Shown here piece after piece: positions 10,462 through 19,460 of a DNA stretch of 32,146 nucleotides. Positions within the stretch are counted from its first letter, which is position 1. Each line of letters begins with the position of its first letter. A program made the position numbers and the translations under genes. The DNA comes from Acidimicrobiia bacterium (GTDB lineage: Bacteria; Actinomycetota; Acidimicrobiia; Spongiisociales; UBA5794): assembly GCA_013003395.1 (NCBI GenBank), contig JABDJC010000013.1, positions 1-32,146 of the forward strand, read 5' to 3'. The notes beneath the pieces are model-generated. The model did no database searches, was not told the DNA's origin, and worked only from the letters and a program-made list of their open reading frames with translations.

Positions 10462-12299
10462 ATGCCAACTCTCTGATGCTTCTTCTCGGCGTCAGCGGCG
10501 CCGCGAGCGAGACGCACCTGCTCTCGTTCACTCACCTCCGGAATGCCGACCTCCCACCAAGCTCCGCCCTCAGTCCACGTGTATTCGTCGATGTTCATGA
10601 CGATGACGTACGACCGGTCAGACGCCTTGGCTCGGGCGAAGGCGTCCGGAAGATCGGCGAGGCTGTCGACTCGTTCGACGGCGGCGCCCATCGATGCGGC
10701 ATGTTGAGCGAAGTCGACTTGGAAGTAGTGCTCGTGCCGCGCCGTACGAAGCAGATTGTTGAACTCCTCGCCGCCGGTGTTCACCTGCAAACGGTTGATG
10801 ACGGCAAAGCCGCCGTTGTCGAGCACCATGAATATGACCTTGTGACCGGTGAACACCGTCGAGTAGATATCAGAGTTCATCATCAGGTACGAGCCGTCGC
10901 CGACCCATGAGATCACGTCACCGTCGCCTCGTGCCATCTTGGCGCCCCATGCTCCTGCGATCTCATATCCCATCGTTGAGAAGCCATATTCGGAGTCGAA
11001 GGAGCCGACCGACTTCGAACGCCACCCCATCGTCAACTCGCCCGGAAGGCCGCCGGCCGCAGACAAGATGTAGTCCTCGTCGTCGCAAAGCTCGTTCACC
11101 GTCTGAATCACTTGGGCGTATGCCGGCGGATCGAGCTCCAGCTGCTTCCAGGAGTCGAGATAGCCGTGCCAGGCAGCGATGTGGCGTTGCGCGTTTTCGA
11201 GCCACTCGGATGGTGCCGAATAATCGTCGATCGCGTCGTCGAGCGCTTCCAGTGCCACTTTGGCATCGCCGACCACTGGTTGTGCGCCTTGCTTGTGGGC
11301 GTCCCACCGTGCGGTGTTGATGGCGACGAATTCGACGTCTGGGTTCTTGAACAACGCCCAGCTGCCCGTTGTGAAGTCTTGGAGGCGCGTCCCGATCGCC
11401 AGAACCACGTCGGCGTCTTCCGCGACGGCATTCGCCGCTTCAGAGCCGGTGACGCCGATTGGCCCCGCGTAATTGGGATGGTTGTGGACCAGCGTTGCCT
11501 TGCCTGCGACGGTCTCCACGACGGGAATGCCACGACGTTCTGCGAAACCAGTGAGCTCCGCCACAGCGCCTGAGTAGTGCACTCCCCCGCCGCTGATGAT
11601 CAACGGCTTGTTGGCGTTCGAGAGCAGTCGTGCTGCGGCTGCAACATCACGGGGGTCCGGTCCTGGCCTTCGAACGTAGTGCACCCGTGGCTCGAAGAAA
11701 CGCGCCGGATAGTCATAGGCTTCGGCCTGAACGTCCTGCGGCAGGGCAAAGAACGCAGGTCCTCTGGTCTGTGGGTCGAGCATGGTCGCGACCGCTTGCG
11801 GCAGTGACTGCACGACTTGTTCGGGCCTCGTGATCCGATCCCAGTAGCGAGATACGGGCTTGAACGTGTCACACACCGTCACCGTCGGGTCTTCGAACAC
11901 CTCGATCTGTTGGAGTACCGGATCCACGATGCGGTGCTGAAAGGTGTCACCCGAGAACAACAGAACCGGGATCCGGTTGGCGTGGGCCACCGCGGCCGCC
12001 GTGACCATGTTGGTGGATCCTGGTCCGATCGACGACGTCGCAATCATGATCTGCCGTCCCCGCTGCGCCTTGGCGAACGCGACAGCCGCCAACGCCATCG
12101 ACTGTTCGTTGTGACCACGCCACAGGGGCAGCTCGTCTTGAACGGGCTGCAGAGCCTCGGCCAGACAGGTGACGTTGCCGTGACCGAATATGCCGAACGC
12201 GCCGGGGAAAAGCGGCACTTCTACTCCGTCTACGACTGTTCGTTGTGCAATGAGCCATTTGACGATTGCTTGTGCGGTGGTCAGACGAATGGTTTCCAT
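10458..12299 (-). CDS. iolD: 3D-(3,5/4)-trihydroxycyclohexane-1,2-dione acylhydrolase (ThDP enzyme)
   Basis: 613 aa; TTAQAIVKWLIAQ, FPGAFGIFGHGNVTCLAEAL, HNEQSMALAAVAFAKAQRGRQIMIATSSIGPGSTNMVTAAA; ThDP-binding GDGSYLMMNSDIYSTV. Confidence 0.95.
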   Translation of the reverse strand: METIRLTTAQAIVKWLIAQRTVVDGVEVPLFPGAFGIFGHGNVTCLAEALQPVQDELPLWRGHNEQSMALAAVAFAKAQRGRQIMIATSSIGPGSTNMVTAAAVAHANRIPVLLFSGDTFQHRIVDPVLQQIEVFEDPTVTVCDTFKPVSRYWDRITRPEQVVQSLPQAVATMLDPQTRGPAFFALPQDVQAEAYDYPARFFEPRVHYVRRPGPDPRDVAAAARLLSNANKPLIISGGGVHYSGAVAELTGFAERRGIPVVETVAGKATLVHNHPNYAGPIGVTGSEAANAVAEDADVVLAIGTRLQDFTTGSWALFKNPDVEFVAINTARWDAHKQGAQPVVGDAKVALEALDDAIDDYSAPSEWLENAQRHIAAWHGYLDSWKQLELDPPAYAQVIQTVNELCDDEDYILSAAGGLPGELTMGWRSKSVGSFDSEYGFSTMGYEIAGAWGAKMARGDGDVISWVGDGSYLMMNSDIYSTVFTGHKVIFMVLDNGGFAVINRLQVNTGGEEFNNLLRTARHEHYFQVDFAQHAASMGAAVERVDSLADLPDAFARAKASDRSYVIVMNIDEYTWTEGGAWWEVGIPEVSEREQVRLARGAADAEKKHQRVGI

Positions 12300-12306
12300 C
12301 CGGTAG

Positions 12307-13068
12307 TCAGCCTTTCACTCGTTCGACGTACTCTCCAAGACCCCTGCTCATGAATCCCTCGATCCCCGTGGTGAAGTATCTCGCTCCGCGTTGCTTCCAC
12401 GCCGTGGCGAAGTCGGACGATCCGGCGTAGATGCCGAGGACCTTGTCGGAAGGCACGACGACTTCGGCAACGCGGTCCATCGCAGCCGCAACCTCTGGAT
12501 GATCGAACTGTCCGGGGTGACCGAGAGAGTGGGACAGATCCGTAGGTCCGATGAACAGGACGTCGACGTCAGGGACGTCCACGTACTGCTCGACGAGGTT
12601 GACCGCGTCAATCGTTTCGATGTGGATGATGACCATCGTCTCGCGATTCGCTCTCACGGTGTACTCGGCAATCGATTCTCCAAAACCGAAACGAGACGCT
12701 CTGCTGCCTGCGAGCCCGCGCCTACCGCGTGGTCCGTACTTGACGGACTGGACCGCTTCCTCGACCCCTTCGACCGAATTCACCCAAGGAACGTGCACAC
12801 CGTGCGCTCCCGCGTCGAGGAATTGCAGAATGTCGTGAGGTTGATTGGTCGGCACACGTGAAATCGGAGTGACGCCATGCAGTTCGGCGGCGCGACACAA
12901 GTCTTGCGTCTGATGGGCATTCACGTTGCCGTGCTCACCGTCGAACACCATGAAGTCGACGCCCGTGAGCGCTACGTTCTCAGCGAGAGTGCCCTCCGCG
13001 TACTTGAAGAACGTTCCGACGACCGTCTCGCCGGCCGCAAGCTTTGCTCGAGTGGTGTTGTTGATCAT
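12307..13068 (-). CDS. HpcH/HpaI-family (2-keto-3-deoxy acid) aldolase
   Basis: MINNTTRAKLAAGETVVGTFFKYAEGTLAENVALTGVDFMVFDGEHG; VHVPWVNSVEGVEEAVQSVKYGPRGRRGLAGSR; DVLFIGPTDLSHSLG. Start at the internal ATG 13068, not the listed 13146. Confidence 0.9.
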   Translation of the reverse strand: MINNTTRAKLAAGETVVGTFFKYAEGTLAENVALTGVDFMVFDGEHGNVNAHQTQDLCRAAELHGVTPISRVPTNQPHDILQFLDAGAHGVHVPWVNSVEGVEEAVQSVKYGPRGRRGLAGSRASRFGFGESIAEYTVRANRETMVIIHIETIDAVNLVEQYVDVPDVDVLFIGPTDLSHSLGHPGQFDHPEVAAAMDRVAEVVVPSDKVLGIYAGSSDFATAWKQRGARYFTTGIEGFMSRGLGEYVERVKG

Positions 13069-13112
13069 GTACCGTCCTCGCTGCTTTCGTCGATCGAACC
13101 CGGTCCGCCCTG

Positions 13113-14288
13113 TCAGTCGAGCCTGAGGCTCACGACGTCTTCCCATCGCTCTGACTCCCAGGATCGCACCATGGCCGCTGCGACGCTCGCCACTGCCAGC
13201 GCATCAGTGAATCCGGGAGCGTGCTGTTTGCGGGCAATGACCGATTTGAGGAATTCGAGCGCCTCGATGATCTTCAAGTCTTCGTATCCCAACGAGTTGC
13301 CACCGCCGGGAACGATATTGCCCTGATGAGGGAACGCGTCGCCTGCCAGCACCTCCATGAAGCCGTCGACTGGCTGTTCGGAAGGCAGATACAGCTGCAA
13401 TTGGTTCAGCTTCTCGTGGTCCCACGACGCCGCTCCTTTGGACCCATTGAGTTCATACGCCATCTGGCTCTGGGGTCCGAATATCGAACGATCAACTTCG
13501 AGCGTTCCCCGCGCACCGTTTTCGAACTCGACGAGCGCGCCCACGTAGTCCTCGTTAGTCACGGTTCCCGTCGGATCCCCTGGTTCGCCACGGTCGTAGT
13601 GGGTGCCAGATCCGGGCTTCGGCATCGGTCGCTCCTTCACGAAGATCTCCTTGACGGAGACGACGCGCTTGATGGGTCCGAAGAGGTGAAGCGCCATGTC
13701 CGTTGCGTGGGACATGATGTCGCTCAGCACCCCGTAACCGGCCTCCTCTTGGAGGAACCTCCACGAAAGCAGACCCATCCGATCACGGCCGTACATCGAG
13801 AAGAACCGGCCTCGATAGTGCGTGAGCTCTCCGAGACGTCCATCGGTGATGAGCTGTTTCGTGTATTGGACCAGAGGCGCCCATCGATAGTTGAAGCCGG
13901 TGCCGGTGATCACCCCCGCCTTGCGCGCCGCAAGTTCTATGGCAGCCGTTGCGTTCGGGTCGATGCCGACCGGCTTCTCGCAAAACACATCCTTGCCGGC
14001 TGCAGCTGCTGCTTCTGCGATCTCCTGATGGAGACCGTTGGGTGCAGTGATGTCAACGACATCGACATCGTCGCGCTCGATCACGGCGCGCCAATCCGCC
14101 ACGCCTTCTCGATAACCAAAGTTGGCCTTCGCCATTTCGACCCGCGCCGGATCGGTGTCCGCCACGACAGCAAGGTGAGGCATCACACCGGCTTGGGGGT
14201 AATACGTGGGGATGGCCCGGTAGGCGCGAGAGTGCGCCTGACCCATCCAACCGAATCCGATCAGCCCGATACCTACTTCAGCACTCAC
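13113..14288 (-). CDS. Gfo/Idh/MocA-family oxidoreductase
   Basis: VGIGLIGFGWMGQAHSRAYRAIPTYYPQ...KDVFCEKPVGIDPNATAAIELAARKAGVITGTGFNYRWAPLVQYTKQLI. GTG at 14288 gives a GTGA overlap with the upstream stop; listed start 14309 less likely. Confidence 0.88.
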   Translation of the reverse strand: MSAEVGIGLIGFGWMGQAHSRAYRAIPTYYPQAGVMPHLAVVADTDPARVEMAKANFGYREGVADWRAVIERDDVDVVDITAPNGLHQEIAEAAAAAGKDVFCEKPVGIDPNATAAIELAARKAGVITGTGFNYRWAPLVQYTKQLITDGRLGELTHYRGRFFSMYGRDRMGLLSWRFLQEEAGYGVLSDIMSHATDMALHLFGPIKRVVSVKEIFVKERPMPKPGSGTHYDRGEPGDPTGTVTNEDYVGALVEFENGARGTLEVDRSIFGPQSQMAYELNGSKGAASWDHEKLNQLQLYLPSEQPVDGFMEVLAGDAFPHQGNIVPGGGNSLGYEDLKIIEALEFLKSVIARKQHAPGFTDALAVASVAAAMVRSWESERWEDVVSLRLD

Positions 14289-15262
14289 GCGCCCTCCTGG
14301 GTGTTCCACACATGGGGATTGACCAAGTGCGGTGGTCGTCGGCCCTCGAGAACGTCGATGACCTGCTCGACGGCTCCGATGAAATTGGCGCGGCGGGCCT
14401 CTGGTGTGGCCGCCGCAACGTGTGGGGTCACGACGACATCGTCCCGCTCGAGCAACCTATGGCCGGGCGGCAGCGGCTCCGGTTCGGTTACATCGAGGCC
14501 CGCCGCCAAGAGCTGTCCCGAGTCGAGGGCTTCGATGAGCGCATCGAGATCTACGAGGCCGCCTCGTGCCGAGTTCACGAAGATCGAGCCCGGCTTGAAT
14601 CGAGCGAAGAGCTCACGAGAGAAGGTGTAGCGGGTTTGCTCAGTCAGGGGAATGTGAACCGACACCACATCAGCTTCTCCAACAAGCGTTTCGAGGCTTG
14701 CGGCAGCGTCGACCTTGGGATCGACGCCCGTCGGATCGAGATGGGGATCGAACACGACCACCTCCATATCAAGGGCTCGAGCAGCCACGGCAACTCGGCG
14801 CGCGATCCTGCCGAACCCGACGAGGCCGAGACGTTTTCCCATCAACTGCATGCCGTGATGACGAGCGTAGAAATCGGATTCACCCGCAATGAGCCGTTGG
14901 TGCGATTGTTTGACATTCTTGGCCGCAGCCAGCATCAACGCCATCGTGTGTTCTGCGGTCGACACCGTTGGACCGTCCGGGACGTTGCACACGGCGATCC
15001 CCCGCCTGGTTGCAGCCGCAACGTCCACCTTGTCGTAACCAATACCGGTGCGGGCGATGACACGCAGGTTCGGCGCCCGATCGAACACTTCATCGTCGTA
15101 TTCGGCAAGCGAGGCAACCACTCCCATAGCTGGCGTCAGGTCGTCAGAGGGCTCTGTCGGTGCGCCAGGGCCGATGATCGTGCACGACCCGTCGATCTCG
15201 GCAAGGAGATGCGGCAGTATCGGTCGCTCGAACCACACGAGATGGTCATGTCCTGTATTCAC
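14285..15262 (-). CDS. D-isomer-specific 2-hydroxyacid dehydrogenase (phosphoglycerate dehydrogenase-like)
   Basis: GKRLGLVGFGRIARRVAVAARALDMEVVVFDP; FVNSARGGLVDLDALIEAL; VVTPHVAAATPEARR. GTG start at 15262 preceded by AGGAGA. Confidence 0.88.
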   Translation of the reverse strand: MNTGHDHLVWFERPILPHLLAEIDGSCTIIGPGAPTEPSDDLTPAMGVVASLAEYDDEVFDRAPNLRVIARTGIGYDKVDVAAATRRGIAVCNVPDGPTVSTAEHTMALMLAAAKNVKQSHQRLIAGESDFYARHHGMQLMGKRLGLVGFGRIARRVAVAARALDMEVVVFDPHLDPTGVDPKVDAAASLETLVGEADVVSVHIPLTEQTRYTFSRELFARFKPGSIFVNSARGGLVDLDALIEALDSGQLLAAGLDVTEPEPLPPGHRLLERDDVVVTPHVAAATPEARRANFIGAVEQVIDVLEGRRPPHLVNPHVWNTQEGA

Positions 15263-15305
15263 ACCGTCTCCTGAACACGTCGCTCCGAAAACCGACTCTA
15301 CCGGT

Positions 15306-15319
15306 TTGGAACGTTCCAA
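15306..15319. promoter_or_regulatory. Candidate LacI-family operator O1: TTGGAACGTTCCAA
   Basis: Perfect 14-bp palindrome, 44 bp upstream of the start of the 7-gene minus operon, in the gap after the SMP-30 gene. Confidence 0.75.
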
Positions 15320-15325
15320 TGGCAC

Positions 15326-16207
15326 TCAGCCGCCAGGACCGCCCAAGAACGGCGGCTCGGCGATGCCCGCGACACCGACGTCGAGGCACAACACCTTGCC
15401 GGCGTGTTCCTGGGGCTCTGGCACAGGGCCGACTTGAGCCGACATCGACGTGACAAACAGCTGATCAAGCGAGCTGCCCCCGAAGGCAGGCATGGTGGGC
15501 TTGTGTACCGGCACCTCCACGATGCGATCGATCTTTCCCGTAGGTGTCACCCGAATGATCGCCCATCCGAAAACGGCGGCGACCCAATAGCACCCAAGGC
15601 TGTCGACCGCCGCACCATCGGGCTTGCCCGGTAGGTCCGCGAAGTCGACAAACAGCCGCTCGTTGGTAGCCGCGCCGGAGTCGACGTCGTAGTCGAACGC
15701 CCACACGGACTCCTTGGGCGAGTCCGCGAAGTACATCGTTCGTCCGTCTGGCGAGAACGCCAGCCCGTTGGACACGCCGATGTCCCGTCGCACGGTCAAC
15801 ACCGAGCCATCGCCTCCGACCCGATGCAACATCCCCACGTGATTGCCGGCACTGGTGTCGGTGTCGAACGAGCCGACCCAAAAGCGGCCCGCAGGATCGC
15901 ATCTCCCGTCATTGAGCCGCACCCGCGGCCGTGGCTCTTCGATTGGAATCCACGGCTCTGTCGTACCGGCCTGCCAGTCGAGCCAAACCAATTCGTGCTC
16001 CATCGCCACAAGGAGCATTCCTGGCGCAGACGTCACCGCCAGCGAGCCGGGCCTTCCCGGCAAATGAACGGTTTCGACGGCTCCCGAAGAGGGATCGAGT
16101 CGATGCACGTCCCGGCCTTCGATGTCTATCCAATAGAGACACGCCTCTTGGACACTCCACAATGGGCACTCACCAAGGGTCGAGATGACGTCGGTGACCG
16201 GCCTCAC
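15326..16207 (-). CDS. SMP-30/gluconolactonase/LRE-family lactonase
   Basis: LGECPLWSVQEACLYWIDIEGRDVHRLDPSSG; RVRLNDGRCDPAGRFWVGSFD; DIGVSNGLAFSPDGRTMYFADSPKESVWAFDYD. Confidence 0.93.
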   Translation of the reverse strand: MRPVTDVISTLGECPLWSVQEACLYWIDIEGRDVHRLDPSSGAVETVHLPGRPGSLAVTSAPGMLLVAMEHELVWLDWQAGTTEPWIPIEEPRPRVRLNDGRCDPAGRFWVGSFDTDTSAGNHVGMLHRVGGDGSVLTVRRDIGVSNGLAFSPDGRTMYFADSPKESVWAFDYDVDSGAATNERLFVDFADLPGKPDGAAVDSLGCYWVAAVFGWAIIRVTPTGKIDRIVEVPVHKPTMPAFGGSSLDQLFVTSMSAQVGPVPEPQEHAGKVLCLDVGVAGIAEPPFLGGPGG

Positions 16208-17094
16208 AGTGTCGCCGCAAGATCACGGAGAAACTGCACGCTCGCCTCGGCGTCGCTCATCGGACCCTCACCGACCGGTGGCTCTCCGACGAGCGCACAG
16301 TCCTGCTCCAGGACGTACCAGCCGTCGTACCCGATGCCCTCCAAGTACCTGATCACTCCCTCGATGTCGACGTCGCCCGAGCCGACTGGCGTGAACATTC
16401 CGTCGATCGTCGCCTGGCGGAACGGCACAGATCCGGAGCGCACCGCAAGGGCGGCCTCCGCCGAGAGATCTTTCAGATGGACGTGCCTCACCCGATTCCC
16501 TGCAGCCTTGGCGATCTCTACCGGGTCAGCGCCGGCCAGGAAGAGATGCCCGGTGTCGAGGCAGAGACCGGCGTCGCTCGAGTCCAGCAACCGATGCGTG
16601 TCTTGTGCGGTAGCGACCGCCATTCCCCAATGCGGGTGCACCGCGGTTGCGACGCCGATGTCTCCGGCGATTCCCTGAAGACGCTGGAGGTTGGCAAAAA
16701 ACGTGCGCCACTCTTCCAGAGCCAGGTCGACGGGCTGGTCGTACCCGTCGAGGTGTGAGGAGGGACCGACGACGATCACCTTGGAGCCGCCTGCGGCGAG
16801 CTGACGCGCGGCGCGTTCTGCATACTCGAGTACGGCGTCGATCTTGTCGGGTCGATACAACAAGGCCGGCACGAACCCTCCGACGAGCTGGAGGTCGTAT
16901 CCAGAGAGATAGTCGACCAACTGGCTCGGATCGGTGGGAAGAAAGCCGTCAGGTCCGAGCTCGGTGGCAGACAGACCCGTCGCAACCATCTCGGACATCA
17001 CTCGATCCGGATGCATGAGGTGGCCCCAGCCCGGCGACCCATCCACGCCCCACGTGATCGGCGCACCTGCGATGCGCTCCAGGAACGGTGTCAT
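16204..17094 (-). CDS. iolE: Xylose-isomerase-like TIM barrel, inosose dehydratase/IolE-like
   Basis: IAGAPITWGVDGSPGWGHLMHPDRVMSEMVATGLSATELGPDGFLPTD; AVHPHWGMAVATAQDTHRLLDSSDAGLCLDTGHLFLAGADPV; VRHVHLKDL. Confidence 0.8.
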   Translation of the reverse strand: MTPFLERIAGAPITWGVDGSPGWGHLMHPDRVMSEMVATGLSATELGPDGFLPTDPSQLVDYLSGYDLQLVGGFVPALLYRPDKIDAVLEYAERAARQLAAGGSKVIVVGPSSHLDGYDQPVDLALEEWRTFFANLQRLQGIAGDIGVATAVHPHWGMAVATAQDTHRLLDSSDAGLCLDTGHLFLAGADPVEIAKAAGNRVRHVHLKDLSAEAALAVRSGSVPFRQATIDGMFTPVGSGDVDIEGVIRYLEGIGYDGWYVLEQDCALVGEPPVGEGPMSDAEASVQFLRDLAATL

Positions 17095-18083
17095 GAAACC
17101 TCACTCATGTAGACCGTCCGACCCTCGCTCAGCGAGAGATCGCACGCGGCCGCGACCTGGAGGTCGGCATAGGCGTCGTGGTGGGTCGCGGCGGGTGTCG
17201 CCTTGCCGCCCACCATCGCCACGAACGCCGCGATCTCGGCCTTGTACGCCGCATCGAATCGGTCCCAGAAGTTGGTGAACGGATCAGCCGGAGCAACCGC
17301 ACCCGGTTCGAGCGACACGATCGCCGCGGCATCTCCCCAACCGGCCGACATGGCTGCATCGGGAGTGAAGACCTCGAGCCTCACGTCGTACCCAACAGGG
17401 TCGTGCCGGATTCCCGACAGCTGCGCCAACGTGCCGCCTGACATCTCGAGAAGCGCTGCTGCACTGTCGACGTCGCCAGCGGCAGCTATCTCGGGGAAGC
17501 CTGTTGCCGCGCCAATTGCGCGAACGGAGACGACTTCCTGCCCCGTGACGTAACGGACCGCATCGATGTCGTGAATCAAGCAGTCGCGGAAGATACCACC
17601 GGACACCTTGACGTAGTCGATTGGTGGCGGCTCGGGGTCGTGGGTCTGGGAACGTACGAGGTAGGGAACACGAGATCCTGATGCGACCACACGATCGCGA
17701 ATGGCGCGGATCGCCGGGTCGTACCTCCGTTGGAAGCCCATGAGCACCGAGACGCCCGCATCGTCGATCGCGTCGATCGCACGTCGGGTGTTCTCCAGGT
17801 CGAGCGCAATCGGCTTCTCGCAAAAGGTCGGAAGGCCGGCTTTGGCCGCAGCGATCAGATACTCCACATGAGTGTCAGTCGAGCTGGCGATGGCCACCGC
17901 ATCGACGCCGTCCATTGCTGTCTCGATACCAGCAGCCACACCCCGCGTGAGTGTCTCTGCGACAACAACAGCCCGAGCCGGATCGACGTCGGCGACAACC
18001 ACTTCTGCCACGTCGGGCTGCGCATCGAGAAGTCTCGCGTGCATGGCCCCGATTCGACCGGCCCCGATCAAACCGATTCTCAT
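17091..18083 (-). CDS. iolG: Gfo/Idh/MocA oxidoreductase, myo-inositol 2-dehydrogenase-like
   Basis: MRIGLIGAGRIGAMHARLLDAQPDVAEVVVADVDPARA...LPTFCEKPIALDLENTRRAIDAIDDAGVSVLMGFQRRYDPAIRAIRDRV...SGGIFRDCLIHDIDAVRYV. Start at internal Met. Confidence 0.88.
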   Translation of the reverse strand: MRIGLIGAGRIGAMHARLLDAQPDVAEVVVADVDPARAVVVAETLTRGVAAGIETAMDGVDAVAIASSTDTHVEYLIAAAKAGLPTFCEKPIALDLENTRRAIDAIDDAGVSVLMGFQRRYDPAIRAIRDRVVASGSRVPYLVRSQTHDPEPPPIDYVKVSGGIFRDCLIHDIDAVRYVTGQEVVSVRAIGAATGFPEIAAAGDVDSAAALLEMSGGTLAQLSGIRHDPVGYDVRLEVFTPDAAMSAGWGDAAAIVSLEPGAVAPADPFTNFWDRFDAAYKAEIAAFVAMVGGKATPAATHHDAYADLQVAAACDLSLSEGRTVYMSEVS

Positions 18084-18167
18084 GACTACCTTCCTTCGGC
18101 CGAACCGCACCGTATGCGATGACGTTCGTCTGTGTCAACACCGCTCCGAACTGTGCCTCCTCGGAGG

Positions 18168-18181
18168 TTGGAGCGTTCCAA
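18168..18181. promoter_or_regulatory. Candidate LacI-family operator O2: TTGGAGCGTTCCAA
   Basis: 13/14 identical to O1; in the divergent intergenic region between iolG (minus) and the ABC binding protein (plus). Confidence 0.7.
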
Positions 18182-18277
18182 TCGTGGTGCCGAACCGCAC
18201 TTTGTGTCTAACCTGCACAACCGGCGATGACCGGCTCTCAGGCCGGACGCCACTCACCAGTGAAAGAGGGAACCAGT

Positions 18278-19282
18278 ATGAAGCGATATCGTCTTGCAGC
18301 GATCGTATTCGCCTTCATGGTGCTTGCCGCAGCATGTGGTGGTACGGAAAGTACCGAAACCACCGCAGCCGGCAGTGAACCAACCGACACAACCGCGACC
18401 GTAGATCTCAACCAGGGATCGGATCTCACCTTCCACATGGTCACCCACTCTGATGACGGCACCTTCTGGTCTGTTGTCAAGAAGGGTATGGAGGACGCGT
18501 GTACGGCACTCGGCGTCAATTGCGTGTGGAGTCCGTCGTTCAACGACCCCTCTAAGCAGGTGTCTGACATCGAAGCCGCCATCGCAGCAGGCAGTGACGG
18601 CATCGGCGTTTCGCTGGCCAACCCAGAAGCGGTGGTGCCGGCGGCAACTGACGCCGTGGCAGCCGGGATTCCGGTGGTCACGATCAACTCCGGAGTCAAC
18701 GACTACCAGAGCATCGGCGCCATCACCCATATCGGACAGACGGAAATCGCAGCCGGAAACGGTGCCGGACTTCGCTTCAACGACCTCGGTGCCACCAAGG
18801 TGCTGTGCGCCCAGCAGGAGCAGGGCAACATTGGTCTCGAAGAGCGTTGCCAAGGACTCGAAGAGACCTTCAACGGCGAAGTCGTGACCCAGTTCGTTGG
18901 GCCCGACGCCAACCCAGAAGAGCAGATCAACACGATCCTGGCCACGTTGCAGGCTGACGCAGACATCAACGCCGTGTTCGGTGTTGGGCCAATCGTTGCG
19001 TTCCGCGCAGTCGACGCCTGCTCACAAGCCGGCCGTGACTGCTTCATCGGTGGTGTGGACAACTCCGAGGACGTGACGGCCGCGATCGAGGGTGGAGACA
19101 TCAACTTCACCATCGATCAGCAGCAGTACCTCCAGGGATACGTCGCCATCGTTACGTTGTATCTCAACCAGGTGAACCTGAACACCCTCGGCGGTGGATT
19201 CCCGGTCTTGACCGGTCCAGGTTTCGTTGACGCAGACAACGTTGCAGGCATCAAGACACTGGTCGAGGCGGGCACCCGCTGA
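18278..19282 (+). CDS. Sugar ABC transporter substrate-binding lipoprotein (RbsB/inositol type)
   Basis: MKRYRLAAIVFAFMVLAAACGGTESTETTAAG lipobox; periplasmic-binding fold DIEAAIAAGSDGIGVSLANPEAVVPAATDAVAAGIPVVTINSG; SD AAAGAGGG upstream. Confidence 0.93.
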   Translation: MKRYRLAAIVFAFMVLAAACGGTESTETTAAGSEPTDTTATVDLNQGSDLTFHMVTHSDDGTFWSVVKKGMEDACTALGVNCVWSPSFNDPSKQVSDIEAAIAAGSDGIGVSLANPEAVVPAATDAVAAGIPVVTINSGVNDYQSIGAITHIGQTEIAAGNGAGLRFNDLGATKVLCAQQEQGNIGLEERCQGLEETFNGEVVTQFVGPDANPEEQINTILATLQADADINAVFGVGPIVAFRAVDACSQAGRDCFIGGVDNSEDVTAAIEGGDINFTIDQQQYLQGYVAIVTLYLNQVNLNTLGGGFPVLTGPGFVDADNVAGIKTLVEAGTR

Positions 19283-19303
19283 CGCCGCTGAGCATCCATC
19301 TGA

Positions 19304-19333
19304 AGGAGGGGATCGGTTCGCCGGTCCCCTTCT
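19304..19333 (+). terminator. Strong hairpin between binding-protein and permease genes (attenuator/processing candidate)
   Basis: AGGAGGGGATCGG-TTCG-CCGGTCCCCTTCT: 13-bp stem (two G-U pairs) with UUCG loop; only a short, interrupted T-rich tail follows. Confidence 0.65.
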
Positions 19334-19412
19334 CGCGTCTTAGTTTCGAGCCATCCGACACCGCACCGACTCGTTCGATACACTCACCGGCACATTGTCG
19401 AGGAGGGGTCAC

Positions 19413-19460
19413 ATGCTCTCGAGTCTGCCGTGCGCCAACTGCGGGGAGATGGTTCAGTGA
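19413..19460 (+). CDS. Candidate 15-aa leader peptide [15 protein letters not shown]
   Basis: ATG with SD-like GAGGAGGGG just upstream; TGA (19458-19460) overlaps the permease GTG (19457-19459) as GTGA. Confidence 0.45.
   Translation: MLSSLPCANCGEMVQ

Noticed and set aside
13006-13019. GAAGAACGTTCCGA inside the aldolase gene, resembling the iol operator
   Set aside because: Only about 10/14 matches to O1 and the outer symmetric T/A positions are lost; lies in coding sequence, so chance is likely. A binding assay would be needed to revive it.
13221-14630. 469-aa plus-strand ORF opposite the Gfo/Idh gene
   Set aside because: Shadow ORF; the minus frame encodes a full oxidoreductase with conserved motifs.
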